Numbered from the stretch's first letter, positions 9,701-18,242 are shown. The stretch: 64,000 nucleotides of DNA from Variovorax atrisoli 110B (GCF_000382045.1 NZ_KB907451.1:124001-188000), one strand, 5' to 3'. Notes: generated by a model not told the origin, from the letters alone. Translations and numbers: made by a program.

Positions 9701-10339
9701 ATGAAGCGACGACACCTCCTCCATCTGCTGGCGGGCCTGCCTGCCGCGGGCCTGCTGGCAGCCTGCGGCAGGCGCAAGCCATCGGCCGCGGCACTGAAGC
9801 CCGGTGCGCACGTGCTGGCCCTGGGCGACAGCCTCACCTTCGGCTACGGCGCGCCGCCCGAGGCCTCATGGCCCATGAAGCTGGGCGAGCTCACGGGCTG
9901 GCAGGTGGAGAACGCAGGCGTCAACGGCGACACCTCCGCAGGCGCGCTGCAGCGCCTGCCCGGGCTGCTGAGCGGCGCGAGCTACGACGCGATCCTGATC
10001 GGCATCGGCGGCAACGACATGCTGCGCGGCGTGTCGGCCGCGTCCACGCGCGACAACCTCGTGGAACTCGTCACCCAGGCGCGCGCGCACACGCCCTACG
10101 TGGCCGTGCTGGCGACACCCGCGCCCGACGCGATGCGCGCAGCGGTGGGCTCCCTGAGCGATGCGCCGTTCTACGAGGAGGTGGCGAAGTCGCAGCAGGC
10201 GCTGCTTGTCGCGAACGTGTACTCGAGCGTGCTCTCCGACTCGTCGCTGCGGTCCGACCGCATCCATGCGAACGCGCGGGGCTACGAGAAGGTCGCGCAG
10301 CTCCTGGCGGAGCAGTTCAAGTCCGCCGGCTGGTGTTGA
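9701..10339 (+). CDS. GDSL-family esterase/lysophospholipase lipoprotein (TesA-like)
   Basis: 212 residues. A lipoprotein signal with lipobox LAAC places Cys22 as the lipid-modified residue. SGNH hydrolase blocks are all present: block I LGDSLTFG (Ser44), block II NAGVNGDTSAG (Gly), block III IGGND (Asn), block V SDRIHANARGY (Asp186 and His189). TesA-type enzymes cleave acyl-CoA, aryl esters and lysophospholipids in the periplasm. The last 23 bp overlap the convergent CYTH gene. Membrane anchoring is inferred from the lipobox. Confidence 0.9.
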   Translation: MKRRHLLHLLAGLPAAGLLAACGRRKPSAAALKPGAHVLALGDSLTFGYGAPPEASWPMKLGELTGWQVENAGVNGDTSAGALQRLPGLLSGASYDAILIGIGGNDMLRGVSAASTRDNLVELVTQARAHTPYVAVLATPAPDAMRAAVGSLSDAPFYEEVAKSQQALLVANVYSSVLSDSSLRSDRIHANARGYEKVAQLLAEQFKSAGWC

Positions 10340-10844
10340 GCAGGTCGACGTAGGCGCCCTGCACCAGCTGGTCGGCACCCACGCCGAGCCGCGCCATGAG
10401 CGCATGCGCCTCGGCGATGCCGGCTTCGGCCGGCTCGCCCTCCGCCAGCACCACTTCGAGCTCGAGGAACTCGCCGAGCCCTTCCACGCGATCGAGGTGG
10501 ATGCGCGTGCGGCCCGCGAGGAAGAGCCGGCGCTGCTTGCGCACGCGGCCCGCCTGCCCCCACGCGAGCGTGAGCGATTCGCGCAACACGTCGGGCGTGG
10601 CGCAGGGCGTGATCAGGTAGAACGATTCCTTCGGGCCGGTGCTGTCCGCGCGGCGGTAGAAGATCAGCTCCGCGCGGTCGGGTGCGAAGGTTCGCAGCTT
10701 GAGGCGATCCGAGCTGTCGATGCAGCGGAAGAAGGTGTCGTCCTGCGCGATCTCGACGGGGCCCTTGTCGGCCAGTGTCGTGGCGATGGCTGCGACACGT
10801 TCGATGCTGTCGATGCAGGCTTTGATCTCTACATTTCGTGCCAT
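10317..10844 (-). CDS. CYTH-domain protein (class IV adenylate cyclase / triphosphatase-like)
   Basis: 175 residues starting MARNVEIKAC. The CYTH fold is recognised from the N-terminal NVEIK, the internal DTFFRCIDSSDRLKLRTF, AELIFYRR, RVRKQRRLFLAGRTRIHLDRVEGLGEFLELEVVL. Charged residues lining the tunnel (RLK, RIHLD, ELE) are conserved, as in CyaB-type cyclases and tripolyphosphatases acting with Mg or Mn. The usual opening ExExK motif reads N-V-E-I-K, so its first Glu is replaced by Asn. Activity as cyclase or triphosphatase cannot be distinguished. Convergent overlap with the TesA-like gene. Confidence 0.85.
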   Translation of the reverse strand: MARNVEIKACIDSIERVAAIATTLADKGPVEIAQDDTFFRCIDSSDRLKLRTFAPDRAELIFYRRADSTGPKESFYLITPCATPDVLRESLTLAWGQAGRVRKQRRLFLAGRTRIHLDRVEGLGEFLELEVVLAEGEPAEAGIAEAHALMARLGVGADQLVQGAYVDLLNTSRRT

Positions 10845-10873
10845 GTGATCCTTGGAGAGATGTTCCGGGATGC

Positions 10874-10966
10874 GTGCGAATGACACCGGGTACTCCCCTC
10901 CGCGAATGTCCCCCGCCTTCGGCTCCTCCTTTATTTCGCTGCGGGGAGTACCCGGTGCCATTCGCA
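10874..10966. repeat. 25-bp inverted repeat with ~44-bp loop
   Basis: Left arm 10874-10898 (contains CACCGGGTACTCCCC) and right arm 10942-10966 (contains GGGGAGTACCCGGTG) pair at 24 of 25 positions. The element lies upstream of the CYTH gene. No transposase is associated. Confidence 0.8.
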
Positions 10967-11057
10967 CACAATTGCTCTGCTTATGCCGGCCGCACGAGCG
11001 CTGCGTCCATCGATCACACCGTCGGCGTGATCGCGCCCCGAACAGCGGCGTTCGATA

Positions 11058-11417
11058 TCAGGGCGCGCTGCCTTGCGGGCCCACGGACGGCGGTGCAGCA
11101 CGTCCGCTCGATCCCGGCGAGAGCTTGCGCCCGAAGGCTTCGCCCACCCTGCGCACGGGCCGGCTGGCCTTTTCCGACACGTTGTTGACGCCGCGTCGCG
11201 TGGCAGAGTCGGCGCGGTCGATGCTGCGGCCGGCGGCATTGGTGCCGCGCTGCACGCTGCCCACCACCTTGCCGCCGCGCGAGGGCGACTTGAGCGTGTG
11301 TGCGCGCTGCGCCTTCGGCGGGTTGTCGGCACTCTGGGCCTGCGCGAGACCGGGCAGGCACAGCATGGCGGACATCGCCACAGCAAGCGACGCGTGGAGA
11401 GGGACGGAAAGTTTCAT
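11058..11417 (-). CDS. hypothetical secreted basic protein, 119 aa
   Basis: Residues 1-27 form a signal peptide (hydrophobic run ending PGLAQAQ). The mature part is Ser/Arg/Pro-rich, likely disordered and strongly basic (SPSRGGKVVGSVQRGTN, SRPVRRVGEAFGRKL). No known domain. The start overlaps the stop of the cobalamin adenosyltransferase gene by 4 bp (ATGA), so it is expressed with it, but no functional link is visible. Confidence 0.6.
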   Translation of the reverse strand: MKLSVPLHASLAVAMSAMLCLPGLAQAQSADNPPKAQRAHTLKSPSRGGKVVGSVQRGTNAAGRSIDRADSATRRGVNNVSEKASRPVRRVGEAFGRKLSPGSSGRAAPPSVGPQGSAP

Positions 11418-12013
11418 GGAGCCTCCTTGGTGTCTGTTTCTTCCGCTGCCACAGCGGCAGCGCGAGCCATGCGCTCGCTCTTCCAGTAGACGTCATCGCC
11501 GCCGTCCACGCGGTTGAGCACTCGCGCGAGCACGAAGAGCAGGTCGCTGAGCCGGTTGAGGTATTGCCGCAGCGCGTCGTTGAGCTGCTCGGCGGCGCCC
11601 AGCGCCACCACGGCGCGCTCGGCCCTGCGCGCAACGGTGCGGCACACATGCGCGAGCGAGGCCGCGCGCGTGCCTGCGGGCAGGATGAATTCGGCCAGGC
11701 GCGGCAGCGCGGCGTTGTGCTCGGCCAGTGCGTTGTCCAGCTGCAGCAGGGCCTCGGGCTTCAGCAGCGTGAAGCCCGGCATCGACAGCTCTCCACCGAG
11801 GTTGAAGAGCTGGTGCTGCACGTCGACCAGTAGCTCGTGGACGGGCTCCGGCATGGGCTCGCACAGCAGCACGCCGATGTGCGAGTTGAGTTCGTCTACG
11901 TCGCCCATCGCGTGCACGCGCAGGTTGTCCTTCGACACGCGCGTGTTGTCGCCGAGGCCGGTGGTGCCGTCGTCGCCGGTGCGGGTGGCGATCTGGGAAA
12001 GTCGGTTGCCCAT
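11414..12013 (-). CDS. cob(I)alamin adenosyltransferase, PduO type
   Basis: 199 residues. Transfers the adenosyl group from ATP to cob(I)alamin to make coenzyme B12. The PduO-type nucleotide motif TRTGDDGTTGLGDNTRVSKD opens the protein. VDELNSHIG, HQLFNLGGELSMPG and the C-terminal RRAERAVVAL, LNRLSDLLFVLARVLNR with its Arg and Asp residues complete the five-helix bundle. The start follows the DinB-like gene by 15 bp. It lies outside any cobalamin biosynthesis cluster, as is usual for the salvage enzyme. Confidence 0.95.
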   Translation of the reverse strand: MGNRLSQIATRTGDDGTTGLGDNTRVSKDNLRVHAMGDVDELNSHIGVLLCEPMPEPVHELLVDVQHQLFNLGGELSMPGFTLLKPEALLQLDNALAEHNAALPRLAEFILPAGTRAASLAHVCRTVARRAERAVVALGAAEQLNDALRQYLNRLSDLLFVLARVLNRVDGGDDVYWKSERMARAAAVAAEETDTKEAP

Positions 12014-12028
12014 GGGCGCTCCTGCTTC

Positions 12029-12529
12029 TTATTGCGCGACGGTCGATGCGTCGATCTTGCCCGCCAGCCATTGCAGCCCGGCGAGGTGCTGCTGGTCGTG
12101 GCTGCAGAGGTAGTGGATGAGACTGCGCATCGTGAGCGGGCCGTAGCCCTCGAACACGGCGGTGCGCGCGAGCTGCGCATCGTTCAGGCCGGAGATGATC
12201 TCCATCGTCTGCGCGCGCGCCGTGCGGAAATCGGCCAGCACCTGGGCCGCATCGGCCGCGCCGTAGTTGCGCTCGATGGCCAGCGGTTCGCTGTCGATGG
12301 AGGCGAGCGTCGGGTGGGCTTCGGTCAGCGTGCGGCGCAAGCGCACGTGGTAGCCCTCGATCTCGATGTCGCGCACGTGGCAGAGCTGCTCGATGGCGGT
12401 GAAAGCCTCGCTGGGCACGCCTTCCCACGAAGGCGGCGCCCAGTGCCTGAAGGCGAAGGGAATGGCCGCGTAGTGGGCCTCCAGCTGCGAGGGAAAGGCC
12501 GCAAGGGCGTTGAGTGTGGTGGGGTTCAT
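12029..12529 (-). CDS. DinB-like (DinB_2/YfiT) putative metal-dependent protein
   Basis: 166 residues, mostly helical. Three histidines expected of the DinB/YfiT metal site are visible: H in AIEQLCHVRDIEIEGYH (about 51) and the pair in HYLCSHDQQHLAGLQ (about 143 and 147). Members often act as thiol S-transferases (bacillithiol or mycothiol in other phyla); the cofactor in proteobacteria is unclear. It heads a three-gene minus-strand unit with the adenosyltransferase and is divergent from the FAD oxidase gene. Confidence 0.8.
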   Translation of the reverse strand: MNPTTLNALAAFPSQLEAHYAAIPFAFRHWAPPSWEGVPSEAFTAIEQLCHVRDIEIEGYHVRLRRTLTEAHPTLASIDSEPLAIERNYGAADAAQVLADFRTARAQTMEIISGLNDAQLARTAVFEGYGPLTMRSLIHYLCSHDQQHLAGLQWLAGKIDASTVAQ

Positions 12530-12601
12530 GTTTTTCCGAAGCGCATTATGGTGCTCGCTCCGTAGAATGGCCGATCCCCCTCACCCGCCAGGAGACGCCC
12601 G

Positions 12602-14026
12602 ATGAATGCCCCGACCCAAACCTCGCACCTGCTGCCGGAGCTTCATCTGCGCGAAGTGCCCGAGAGCCTGATCGAGGCGCTGAAGGCGCGCTTCGGCGCC
12701 AACTGCTCCACGGCGATGGCGGTGCGCACGCAGCACGGCCGCGACGAGTCTTCCTTCGACGCGCCGCCGCCCTCCGCGGTGGTGTTCGCCGAGAGCACGC
12801 AGGATGTTGCAGACGCGGTGAAGCTCGCAAGCGAGCACAGCGTGCCGGTCATCCCCTTCGGCGTGGGCTCCTCGCTCGAAGGTCACCTGCTGGCGGTGCA
12901 AGGCGGCATCAGCATCGACGTGTCGCGCATGAACAAGGTGCTGTCCGTCAATGCCGACGACCTCACGGTGACGGTGCAGCCCGGCGTCACGCGCAAGCAG
13001 CTCAACGAAGAGATCAAGAGCACGGGCCTGTTCTTCCCCATCGACCCGGGCGCCGACGCCTCCATCGGCGGCATGACGGCCACGCGCGCGAGCGGCACGA
13101 ACGCGGTGCGCTACGGCACGATGCGCGAGAACGTGCTGGCGCTCGAGGTGGTGACGGCGGCGGGCGACATCATTCGCACCGGCACGCGCGCGAAGAAGTC
13201 GTCGGCCGGCTACGACCTCACGCGCCTCATGGTGGGCAGCGAGGGCACGCTGGGCGTGGTCACCGAGATCACGCTGCGCATCTACCCGCTGCCCGAGGCC
13301 GTGTCCGCCGCGATCTGTTCCTTCCCGAGCATCGAGGCCGCGGTGCGCACCACCATCGAGACCATCCAGCTCGGCGTGCCGATCGCACGCGTGGAACTGA
13401 TCGACGTGAACACGGTGCGCATGGTGAACGCCTACGCCAAGCTGAACCTGCGCGAGGAACCGATGCTGCTGATGGAGTTCCACGGCTCGCCGGCCGGCGT
13501 GAAGGAGCAGGCCGAGACGGTGCAGGAAATCGCGAGCGGCCACGGCGGCAATGCCTTCGAGTGGGCCAGCACGCCGGAAGAACGCACGCGCCTGTGGACG
13601 GCGCGGCACAACAGCTACTTCGCGGCGGTGCAGTCGCGTCCCGGCTGCCGCGTGATCTCCACCGACACCTGCGTGCCTATCTCGCGCCTGGCCGACTGCC
13701 TGCTCGACTCGGTGGCCGAGGCCGATGCCAGCGGCATCCCCTACTTCCTCGTCGGCCACGTGGGCGACGGCAACTTCCACTTCGGCTACCTGCTCGACCC
13801 GAACCTCCCCGAGGAGCGCGTGAAGGCCGAGGAGCTGAACCATGCGCTGGTGAGCCGCGCGCTGGCGCTCGAAGGCACCTGCACCGGCGAGCACGGCGTG
13901 GGGCTGCACAAGATGGAGTTCCTGGTGAACGAGGCAGGCGCGGGCGCGATCGACATGATGCGCACGATCAAGCGGGCGCTCGATCCGAAGAACATCATGA
14001 ATCCGGGGAAGATCTTCAGCCTCTGA
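12602..14026 (+). CDS. FAD-linked oxidase, D-lactate/glycolate dehydrogenase type
   Basis: 474 residues. The FAD-binding PCMH domain (about 55-235) shows VIPFGVGSSLEGHLLAVQGG, TVTVQPGVTRKQLNEEI and DPGADASIGGMTATRASGTNAVRYGTM. The C-terminal oxidase domain carries HVGDGNFHFGYLLDP and GTCTGEHGVGLHK, whose His residues bind substrate or metal in GlcD and Dld. It likely oxidises D-lactate or another 2-hydroxy acid, with cytochrome c or quinone as acceptor. No glcE/glcF partners follow, which favours a stand-alone D-lactate dehydrogenase (cytochrome). Confidence 0.9.
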   Translation: MNAPTQTSHLLPELHLREVPESLIEALKARFGANCSTAMAVRTQHGRDESSFDAPPPSAVVFAESTQDVADAVKLASEHSVPVIPFGVGSSLEGHLLAVQGGISIDVSRMNKVLSVNADDLTVTVQPGVTRKQLNEEIKSTGLFFPIDPGADASIGGMTATRASGTNAVRYGTMRENVLALEVVTAAGDIIRTGTRAKKSSAGYDLTRLMVGSEGTLGVVTEITLRIYPLPEAVSAAICSFPSIEAAVRTTIETIQLGVPIARVELIDVNTVRMVNAYAKLNLREEPMLLMEFHGSPAGVKEQAETVQEIASGHGGNAFEWASTPEERTRLWTARHNSYFAAVQSRPGCRVISTDTCVPISRLADCLLDSVAEADASGIPYFLVGHVGDGNFHFGYLLDPNLPEERVKAEELNHALVSRALALEGTCTGEHGVGLHKMEFLVNEAGAGAIDMMRTIKRALDPKNIMNPGKIFSL

Positions 14027-14046
14027 TCCGGAGGCGTCCAACGAAC

Positions 14047-14082
14047 AAAAGCCCGGCGGCTCGCGAGAGCCCCGGGCTTTTT
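14047..14082 (+). terminator. rho-independent terminator, possibly bidirectional
   Basis: AAAA, stem GCCCGG-C-GGCTC, loop GCGA, GAGCC-C-CGGGC, then five T. It lies 21 bp after the FAD oxidase stop and 20 bp before the end of the convergent CsgG-like gene, so it can serve both. Confidence 0.85.
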
Positions 14083-14102
14083 GCCGTGTGGTGACCGGCA
14101 GA

Positions 14103-15002
14103 TCAGTTGGTGCGGCGGCGCGCCGGGGGAGCCTTCTCCGCCGGCACGTAGGTCTGCGATGGTGCAGCGCCGCCATCCACGCCCAGCCGGCCGCCGCCGC
14201 CGAGGCCCTGGCCGCGCACGGTCTGCGCCTTGTAGTTGCGCAGCGAGCGGACCATCTGGTTGAAGGCGTCCATGAAGGCCGCGGCAATGACCTTGCCCTG
14301 TGCCGTGTTGGTGTAGCCGCCGAGGCCGCCGCCCGCGCTGCGGCCGGCCAGCGCACCGAAGGCGCCGAAGTCGGTCTTGGAGGCGCTGCCTTCGGAGGCC
14401 GCGACCTGCACGCCCGAGCGGTTGTCGATCAGCGTCAGCAGCGCGCTGGCTTCCTTGGTCTGCATGTTGCCGCCGATGGCTGCGAGCGCACGGCCACGGC
14501 CGCCGCCCACCAGCCCGCCGAGCGCGCCGCCGATGCCGCCGGCATCGCTGTTGCTGAACACGATCTCGGGCGACAGGCCGTAATCGGAGGCGACCATCTG
14601 GCCGCGGCCGAAGTTGCTGCCGCCGCGCATCTCGCCCGACTGCTGCAGCGCGCGTTCGCGCGTCATCGCGTTCATGCCGGCGGCGCCGCGCTCGACCACG
14701 ATGAAGCAGTTCGATTGCTGCACCAGCAGGCGCAGCAGGTTGGCGGTGGGAGGCAGGCGGTATTCGCCGGTGAGGATGGTGTACCAGCCCGCGCTCTGGT
14801 TCTCGATCAGCGAGACGGTGCCGAGCGGCGACTCGCAGCGTTCGAGCTGGCTGCTGGCGTTGTCGGTGGCACTGCCTGCGGCACTGCCGGTGGCCATGGT
14901 CTTGGCCGACTGGCTGCCCATCTGCATGTCGGTCGCGGCGCAACCGGTGAGAAGAATTGCGCCAGCGGCGATGGCCGCCAGCGGGAACCTGGTGAGTTGC
15001 AT
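14103..15002 (-). CDS. CsgG/HfaB-family outer-membrane lipoprotein
   Basis: 299 residues. Lipobox LLTGC gives lipidated Cys21. The body has the CsgG fold: LLRLLVQQSNCFIVVERGAAGMNAMTRERALQQSGEMRGG, DYGLSPEIVFSNSD, SALLTLIDNRSGVQVAASEGSASKTDFG, with several Gly-rich stretches (GGIGGALGGLVGGGRG). CsgG forms the curli secretion pore and HfaB anchors holdfast. No curli genes are nearby, so this is one of the widespread CsgG-like proteins of unknown cargo. Monocistronic, with its own short promoter region before parB. Confidence 0.85.
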   Translation of the reverse strand: MQLTRFPLAAIAAGAILLTGCAATDMQMGSQSAKTMATGSAAGSATDNASSQLERCESPLGTVSLIENQSAGWYTILTGEYRLPPTANLLRLLVQQSNCFIVVERGAAGMNAMTRERALQQSGEMRGGSNFGRGQMVASDYGLSPEIVFSNSDAGGIGGALGGLVGGGRGRALAAIGGNMQTKEASALLTLIDNRSGVQVAASEGSASKTDFGAFGALAGRSAGGGLGGYTNTAQGKVIAAAFMDAFNQMVRSLRNYKAQTVRGQGLGGGGRLGVDGGAAPSQTYVPAEKAPPARRRTN

Positions 15003-15119
15003 GGTGGACTACTCCCTCTGTTGTTCAGAGAACTGGGGTTGGAAAAACCAGCGGTCGAGGATACGCGCAAAGGATTGCAGGAATCAATCAAACGAATGCC
15101 GGAGCCCCGATTCGCAACA

Positions 15120-16094
15120 CTAGGCCGTTCGGCGGATGCGTTCGATCAATCCGTTGAGCGCCTCGATGGAGCCGAAGTGGATCGCGAGCTCGCCGCTTTC
15201 CTCGACGCGGCCACCGCGCTTGGTGCGCTTCTTGATGCGGACCTCGACCTCGGCGGTGAGCAGGTCGGCCAGTTCTTCTTCCACGCGCAGCAGGTCGCGC
15301 GACTTCTCGCCGTCGTTGCTGCGGCGCGAAGGCGTGAGCGTGAACTCGGCCGCGAGCTTCTTCACCAGCGACTCGGCCTCGCGCACCGACATCTTCTTGG
15401 CCGCGATCTGGTTGGCGGCCGTGATCTGCGTGCCCCGGTCGAGCGACAGCAGCGCACGGGCGTGGCCCATGTCGATGTCTCCGGCCATCAGCATCTGCTG
15501 CGCGGGCTCGGCCAGGTTCAGCAGGCGCAGCAGGTTGCTGGCCGCGCTGCGCGAGCGGCCCACGGCCTGGGCCGCCTGCTCGTGAGTGAGCCCAAACTCG
15601 GTCACCAGGCGTTGCAGGCCCTGGGCCTCTTCGAGCGGGTTGAGGTCCTCGCGCTGGATGTTCTCGATGAGCGACATCGCGGCGGCCGCCTCGTTCGGCA
15701 CGTCGCGCACCAGCACCGGCACGCTGTCGAGGCCGGCGAGCTTCGCGGCACGGAAGCGCCGTTCGCCCGCGATGATTTCGTACTCGGCGTTCTTGGCTGC
15801 GGCCGATTCGGGATCGAGCCGCCGCACCAGGATCGGCTGCATGATGCCCTGCACCTTGATGCTCTCGGCCAGCTCGTAGAGCGCACCCTCGTCCATGCGC
15901 GTGCGCGGCTGGTAGACGCCGGCGACCATCTGGTCGAGCATCAGCGTGCTCGGGTTGCGCTGGGCGCCGCCCTCCTCCGAGCCGGCCGCGCCGCCATGGC
16001 CGCCGCTGTTGCCGCTGTCGGCGGAAGGAGCAGCCGCCGGCCCCAGCAGCGCTTCGAGGCCGCGGCCCAGTCCCTTGGGTTTCTTGGTCGCCAT
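15120..16094 (-). CDS. parB: chromosome partitioning protein ParB
   Basis: 324 residues. The N-terminal KKPKGLGRGLEALLG is the typical ParB start. The CTPase/nuclease-like domain includes VYQPRTRMDEGALYELAESI, GIMQPILVRR and GERRFRAAKLAG (C- and P-motif residues). The HTH (LTHEQAAQAVGRSRSAASNLLRLLNL) recognises parS. The C-terminal dimer domain ends in GSIEALNGLIERI. It loads on parS and spreads as a CTP-dependent clamp for ParA-driven origin segregation and SMC loading. Candidate parS sites are at 19536 and 18455. Confidence 0.97.
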   Translation of the reverse strand: MATKKPKGLGRGLEALLGPAAAPSADSGNSGGHGGAAGSEEGGAQRNPSTLMLDQMVAGVYQPRTRMDEGALYELAESIKVQGIMQPILVRRLDPESAAAKNAEYEIIAGERRFRAAKLAGLDSVPVLVRDVPNEAAAAMSLIENIQREDLNPLEEAQGLQRLVTEFGLTHEQAAQAVGRSRSAASNLLRLLNLAEPAQQMLMAGDIDMGHARALLSLDRGTQITAANQIAAKKMSVREAESLVKKLAAEFTLTPSRRSNDGEKSRDLLRVEEELADLLTAEVEVRIKKRTKRGGRVEESGELAIHFGSIEALNGLIERIRRTA

Positions 16095-16639
16095 CAGTTC
16101 TTTTCTTTCGAGATTTCGTTCAGGAGTTTCCGACCCTCGGGCCAGTCGCCCAGGCCCGATTCGGCATTCAGGTGGCCGCGCGCGCCCGCGTCGACGAAGC
16201 GCGCACCCCAGTCGGCGGCGAGCTGTCGCGAGCGCGAGGCTTCGCAGTACGGGTCGTCATTGGCTGCGATCAGCACCGCCTGGAACGGCAGCGGCTTGCG
16301 CACGATGGGCGCCCAGCCCGGGATGAGCTGGCGCAGGCTGTCGCTCTCGACGTCGCCCGGCGCCACCAGCAGCGCGCCGCGGACCTTGTGCGTGTTGCGC
16401 GAATGCGCGGCCCAGGCGGCGACCAGGATGCAGCCGAGGCTGTGCGCCGCAAAGACCACCTGGCCGGGCGAGGCCAGCACTTCTTCCTCGAGCCGCGCGG
16501 ACCAGTCGCCGCGCAGCGGACGCATCCACTCATGCTGCTCGACGCGATGGTCGCCATGGAGAGATTCCCAGCGTGTCTGCCAATGGCCGGGGCCGCTGTT
16601 CTGCCAGCCGGGCAGCAGCAGGATGCGTGGCTCTGTCAT
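16094..16639 (-). CDS. RBBP9/YdeN-family alpha/beta hydrolase
   Basis: 181 residues. LLLPGWQNSGPGHWQTRWE at the N terminus is the family fingerprint. The nucleophile elbow is AHSLGC (Ser at about 67), the acid is in AANDDPYC (about 127), and the base His is in GARGHLNAESGLGDWPEG (about 156). Likely a small serine hydrolase or esterase of unknown substrate. It sits between parA and parB and overlaps parB by 1 bp, an arrangement that couples it to partition gene expression without implying a partition role. Confidence 0.88.
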   Translation of the reverse strand: MTEPRILLLPGWQNSGPGHWQTRWESLHGDHRVEQHEWMRPLRGDWSARLEEEVLASPGQVVFAAHSLGCILVAAWAAHSRNTHKVRGALLVAPGDVESDSLRQLIPGWAPIVRKPLPFQAVLIAANDDPYCEASRSRQLAADWGARFVDAGARGHLNAESGLGDWPEGRKLLNEISKEKN

Positions 16640-16641
16640 TT

Positions 16642-16660
16642 GCTACGAATTTAATAGCAG
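16642..16660. repeat. short AT-rich palindrome (TGCTA...TAGCA)
   Basis: TGCTA, CGAATTTAA, TAGCA in the gap between parA and the hydrolase gene. It resembles the perfect palindrome at 21125-21149 and the one at 53396-53410. Confidence 0.45.
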
Positions 16661-16685
16661 CTCGCTTGCGGGTCGCAAGAAGCCC

Positions 16686-17606
16686 TCAGGCGTTGTTCTC
16701 GCTGGTCGAGTCGGCGGCCGGCGAAGCGGCGGGTGCCAACACGTCCTCGGGGATGGGCAGGTCGGGCGTGATGCGCGAGACCGGCGCGATGGGCGGGGCA
16801 ACCGCACCGGAGGCGAAGGCGCTCGCAGGCGGCATCTTCTCGACCAGCTCCTGCGCGAAGGCGATGAAGGCCTGGCTGCCGCGGGCGGCCGGATCGAACA
16901 CGACGCCCGGCAGCCCGTAGCTCGGCGCCTCGGCCAGGCGCACGTTGCGCGGGATCACGGTATCGAACACCTTGTCGCCGAAGTGGGACTTGAGCTGCTC
17001 GCTCACCTGCTGCTGCAGCGTGATGCGCGGATCGAACATCACGCGCAGCAGGCCGATGATCTGCAGGTTCTTGTTGAGGTTGGCGTGAACCTGCTTGATG
17101 GTGTTGACCAGGTCGGTCAGGCCTTCGAGCGCGAAGTACTCACACTGCATGGGCACGATCACGCCGTGGGCGGCGCACAGGCCGTTCAGCGTCAGCAGGC
17201 TCAGGCTGGGCGGGCAGTCGATCAGGATGAAGTCGTACTCGGCACCGACGGCCGCGAGCGCAGTGCGTAGGCGCTTCTCGCGGCGGTCGAGCGCGACCAT
17301 CTCGACTTCGGCGCCCGCCAGTTCGCGGTTGGCACCCAGCACGTCGTAGCCGCAGCCGCCCTCCACCAGCTTGTCGGCCTTGACCCGGGCCTCGGCCACC
17401 GAGGCCGATTCGAGCAGCACGTCGTACACCGTCAACTCCAGCTCGCGCTTGTCGATGCCCGAGCCCATGGTGGCGTTGCCCTGAGGGTCGAGGTCGATCA
17501 TCAGCACGCGCTGGCCGACCTTCGCCAGGCCGGCGGCGAGATTGACGGTGGTGGTGGTCTTGCCGACGCCGCCCTTCTGGTTTGCGATGCAGAAAATCTT
17601 GGCCAT
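16686..17606 (-). CDS. parA: chromosome partitioning ATPase ParA (Soj)
   Basis: 306 residues. Deviant Walker A KGGVGKTT (11-18, signature Lys11), Walker A' MIDLDPQGNAT, Walker B FILIDCPPSLSLLTLNGL, and VIPRNVRLAEAPSYGLP, typical of chromosomal Soj/ParA lacking an N-terminal HTH. The last ~45 residues are a Pro/Ala-rich tail (PPASAFASGAVAPPIAP) beyond the usual end, probably disordered. ATP-bound ParA coats the nucleoid and moves the ParB-parS complex. Part of the mnmG-rsmG-LysE-parA-hydrolase-parB run. Confidence 0.97.
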   Translation of the reverse strand: MAKIFCIANQKGGVGKTTTTVNLAAGLAKVGQRVLMIDLDPQGNATMGSGIDKRELELTVYDVLLESASVAEARVKADKLVEGGCGYDVLGANRELAGAEVEMVALDRREKRLRTALAAVGAEYDFILIDCPPSLSLLTLNGLCAAHGVIVPMQCEYFALEGLTDLVNTIKQVHANLNKNLQIIGLLRVMFDPRITLQQQVSEQLKSHFGDKVFDTVIPRNVRLAEAPSYGLPGVVFDPAARGSQAFIAFAQELVEKMPPASAFASGAVAPPIAPVSRITPDLPIPEDVLAPAASPAADSTSENNA

Positions 17607-17627
17607 GTGAGTACCGGGAGCGATCGA

Positions 17628-18242
17628 TCAGCGCGAGATTGCGAGCTTGACGCCGAAGGCGACCAGGAAGGTGCCTGCGAGCTTTTCGAGCGTGGTGGAA
17701 ATACGGGGATTCGCGCGGATGCGCTCGGCCAGGAAATGCGTGAGCAGCGTCGAGGTCAGGCCGTACAGGAAGGTCAGTGCGGCGATGGTCACGGCCATTG
17801 CGCCGAAGGTGATCAGGCCCTGATGCTGGGCCGGGTCCACGAACAGCGGGAAAAAGGCCATGTAGAAAACGATCGCCTTCGGGTTCAGCAGCGTGATGGT
17901 GAAGGCCTGGCGCATGAAGTGGCTGGGCTTGATATTGAGGATGGGGGCCGAGCCCGGCTTCGCCATCAGCATCTTGATGCCCATCCAGCCGAGGTAGGCG
18001 GCGCCCAGCCACTGCACGGCCTTGAACGCCGCCGGGTAGGCGGCCATGACGGCCGACACGCCGGCCACCGCTGCCCAGAGAAGGAACTGGTCGCCGACGA
18101 TCACCCCCGCCGTCGCGGCGAGGCCGCCACGGATGCCGCCCTTGCTGGTCGAGGTGATCAGCGCCAGATTGCCCGGACCGGGAATCAGGAGGAAGAGGAC
18201 GATGGCGGCGACGAATGCGCCGTAGTCAGCAATGCCGAACAT
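17628..18242 (-). CDS. LysE/RhtB-family amino-acid exporter
   Basis: 204 residues, about six membrane helices. Diagnostic segments are LFLLIPGPGNLALITSTSKGGIRGGLAATAGVIVGD, AAYLGWMGIKML and ITLLNPKAIVFYMAFFPLFVDP. The start is the Met of MFGIADYG; upstream in-frame codons are not hydrophobic. Exports amino acids or related metabolites (Leu, Thr or homoserine type). It lies between rsmG and parA on the same strand, a position seen repeatedly in Comamonadaceae, but with no evident link to partition. Confidence 0.92.
   Translation of the reverse strand: MFGIADYGAFVAAIVLFLLIPGPGNLALITSTSKGGIRGGLAATAGVIVGDQFLLWAAVAGVSAVMAAYPAAFKAVQWLGAAYLGWMGIKMLMAKPGSAPILNIKPSHFMRQAFTITLLNPKAIVFYMAFFPLFVDPAQHQGLITFGAMAVTIAALTFLYGLTSTLLTHFLAERIRANPRISTTLEKLAGTFLVAFGVKLAISR

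Noticed and set aside
14088..17270. Very long plus-strand open frame (1060 codons) across the CsgG, parB, hydrolase and parA genes
   Set aside because: Antisense shadow typical of GC-rich DNA; the Arg/Ala/His-rich translation has no domain and the opposite strand encodes clear ParB and ParA.
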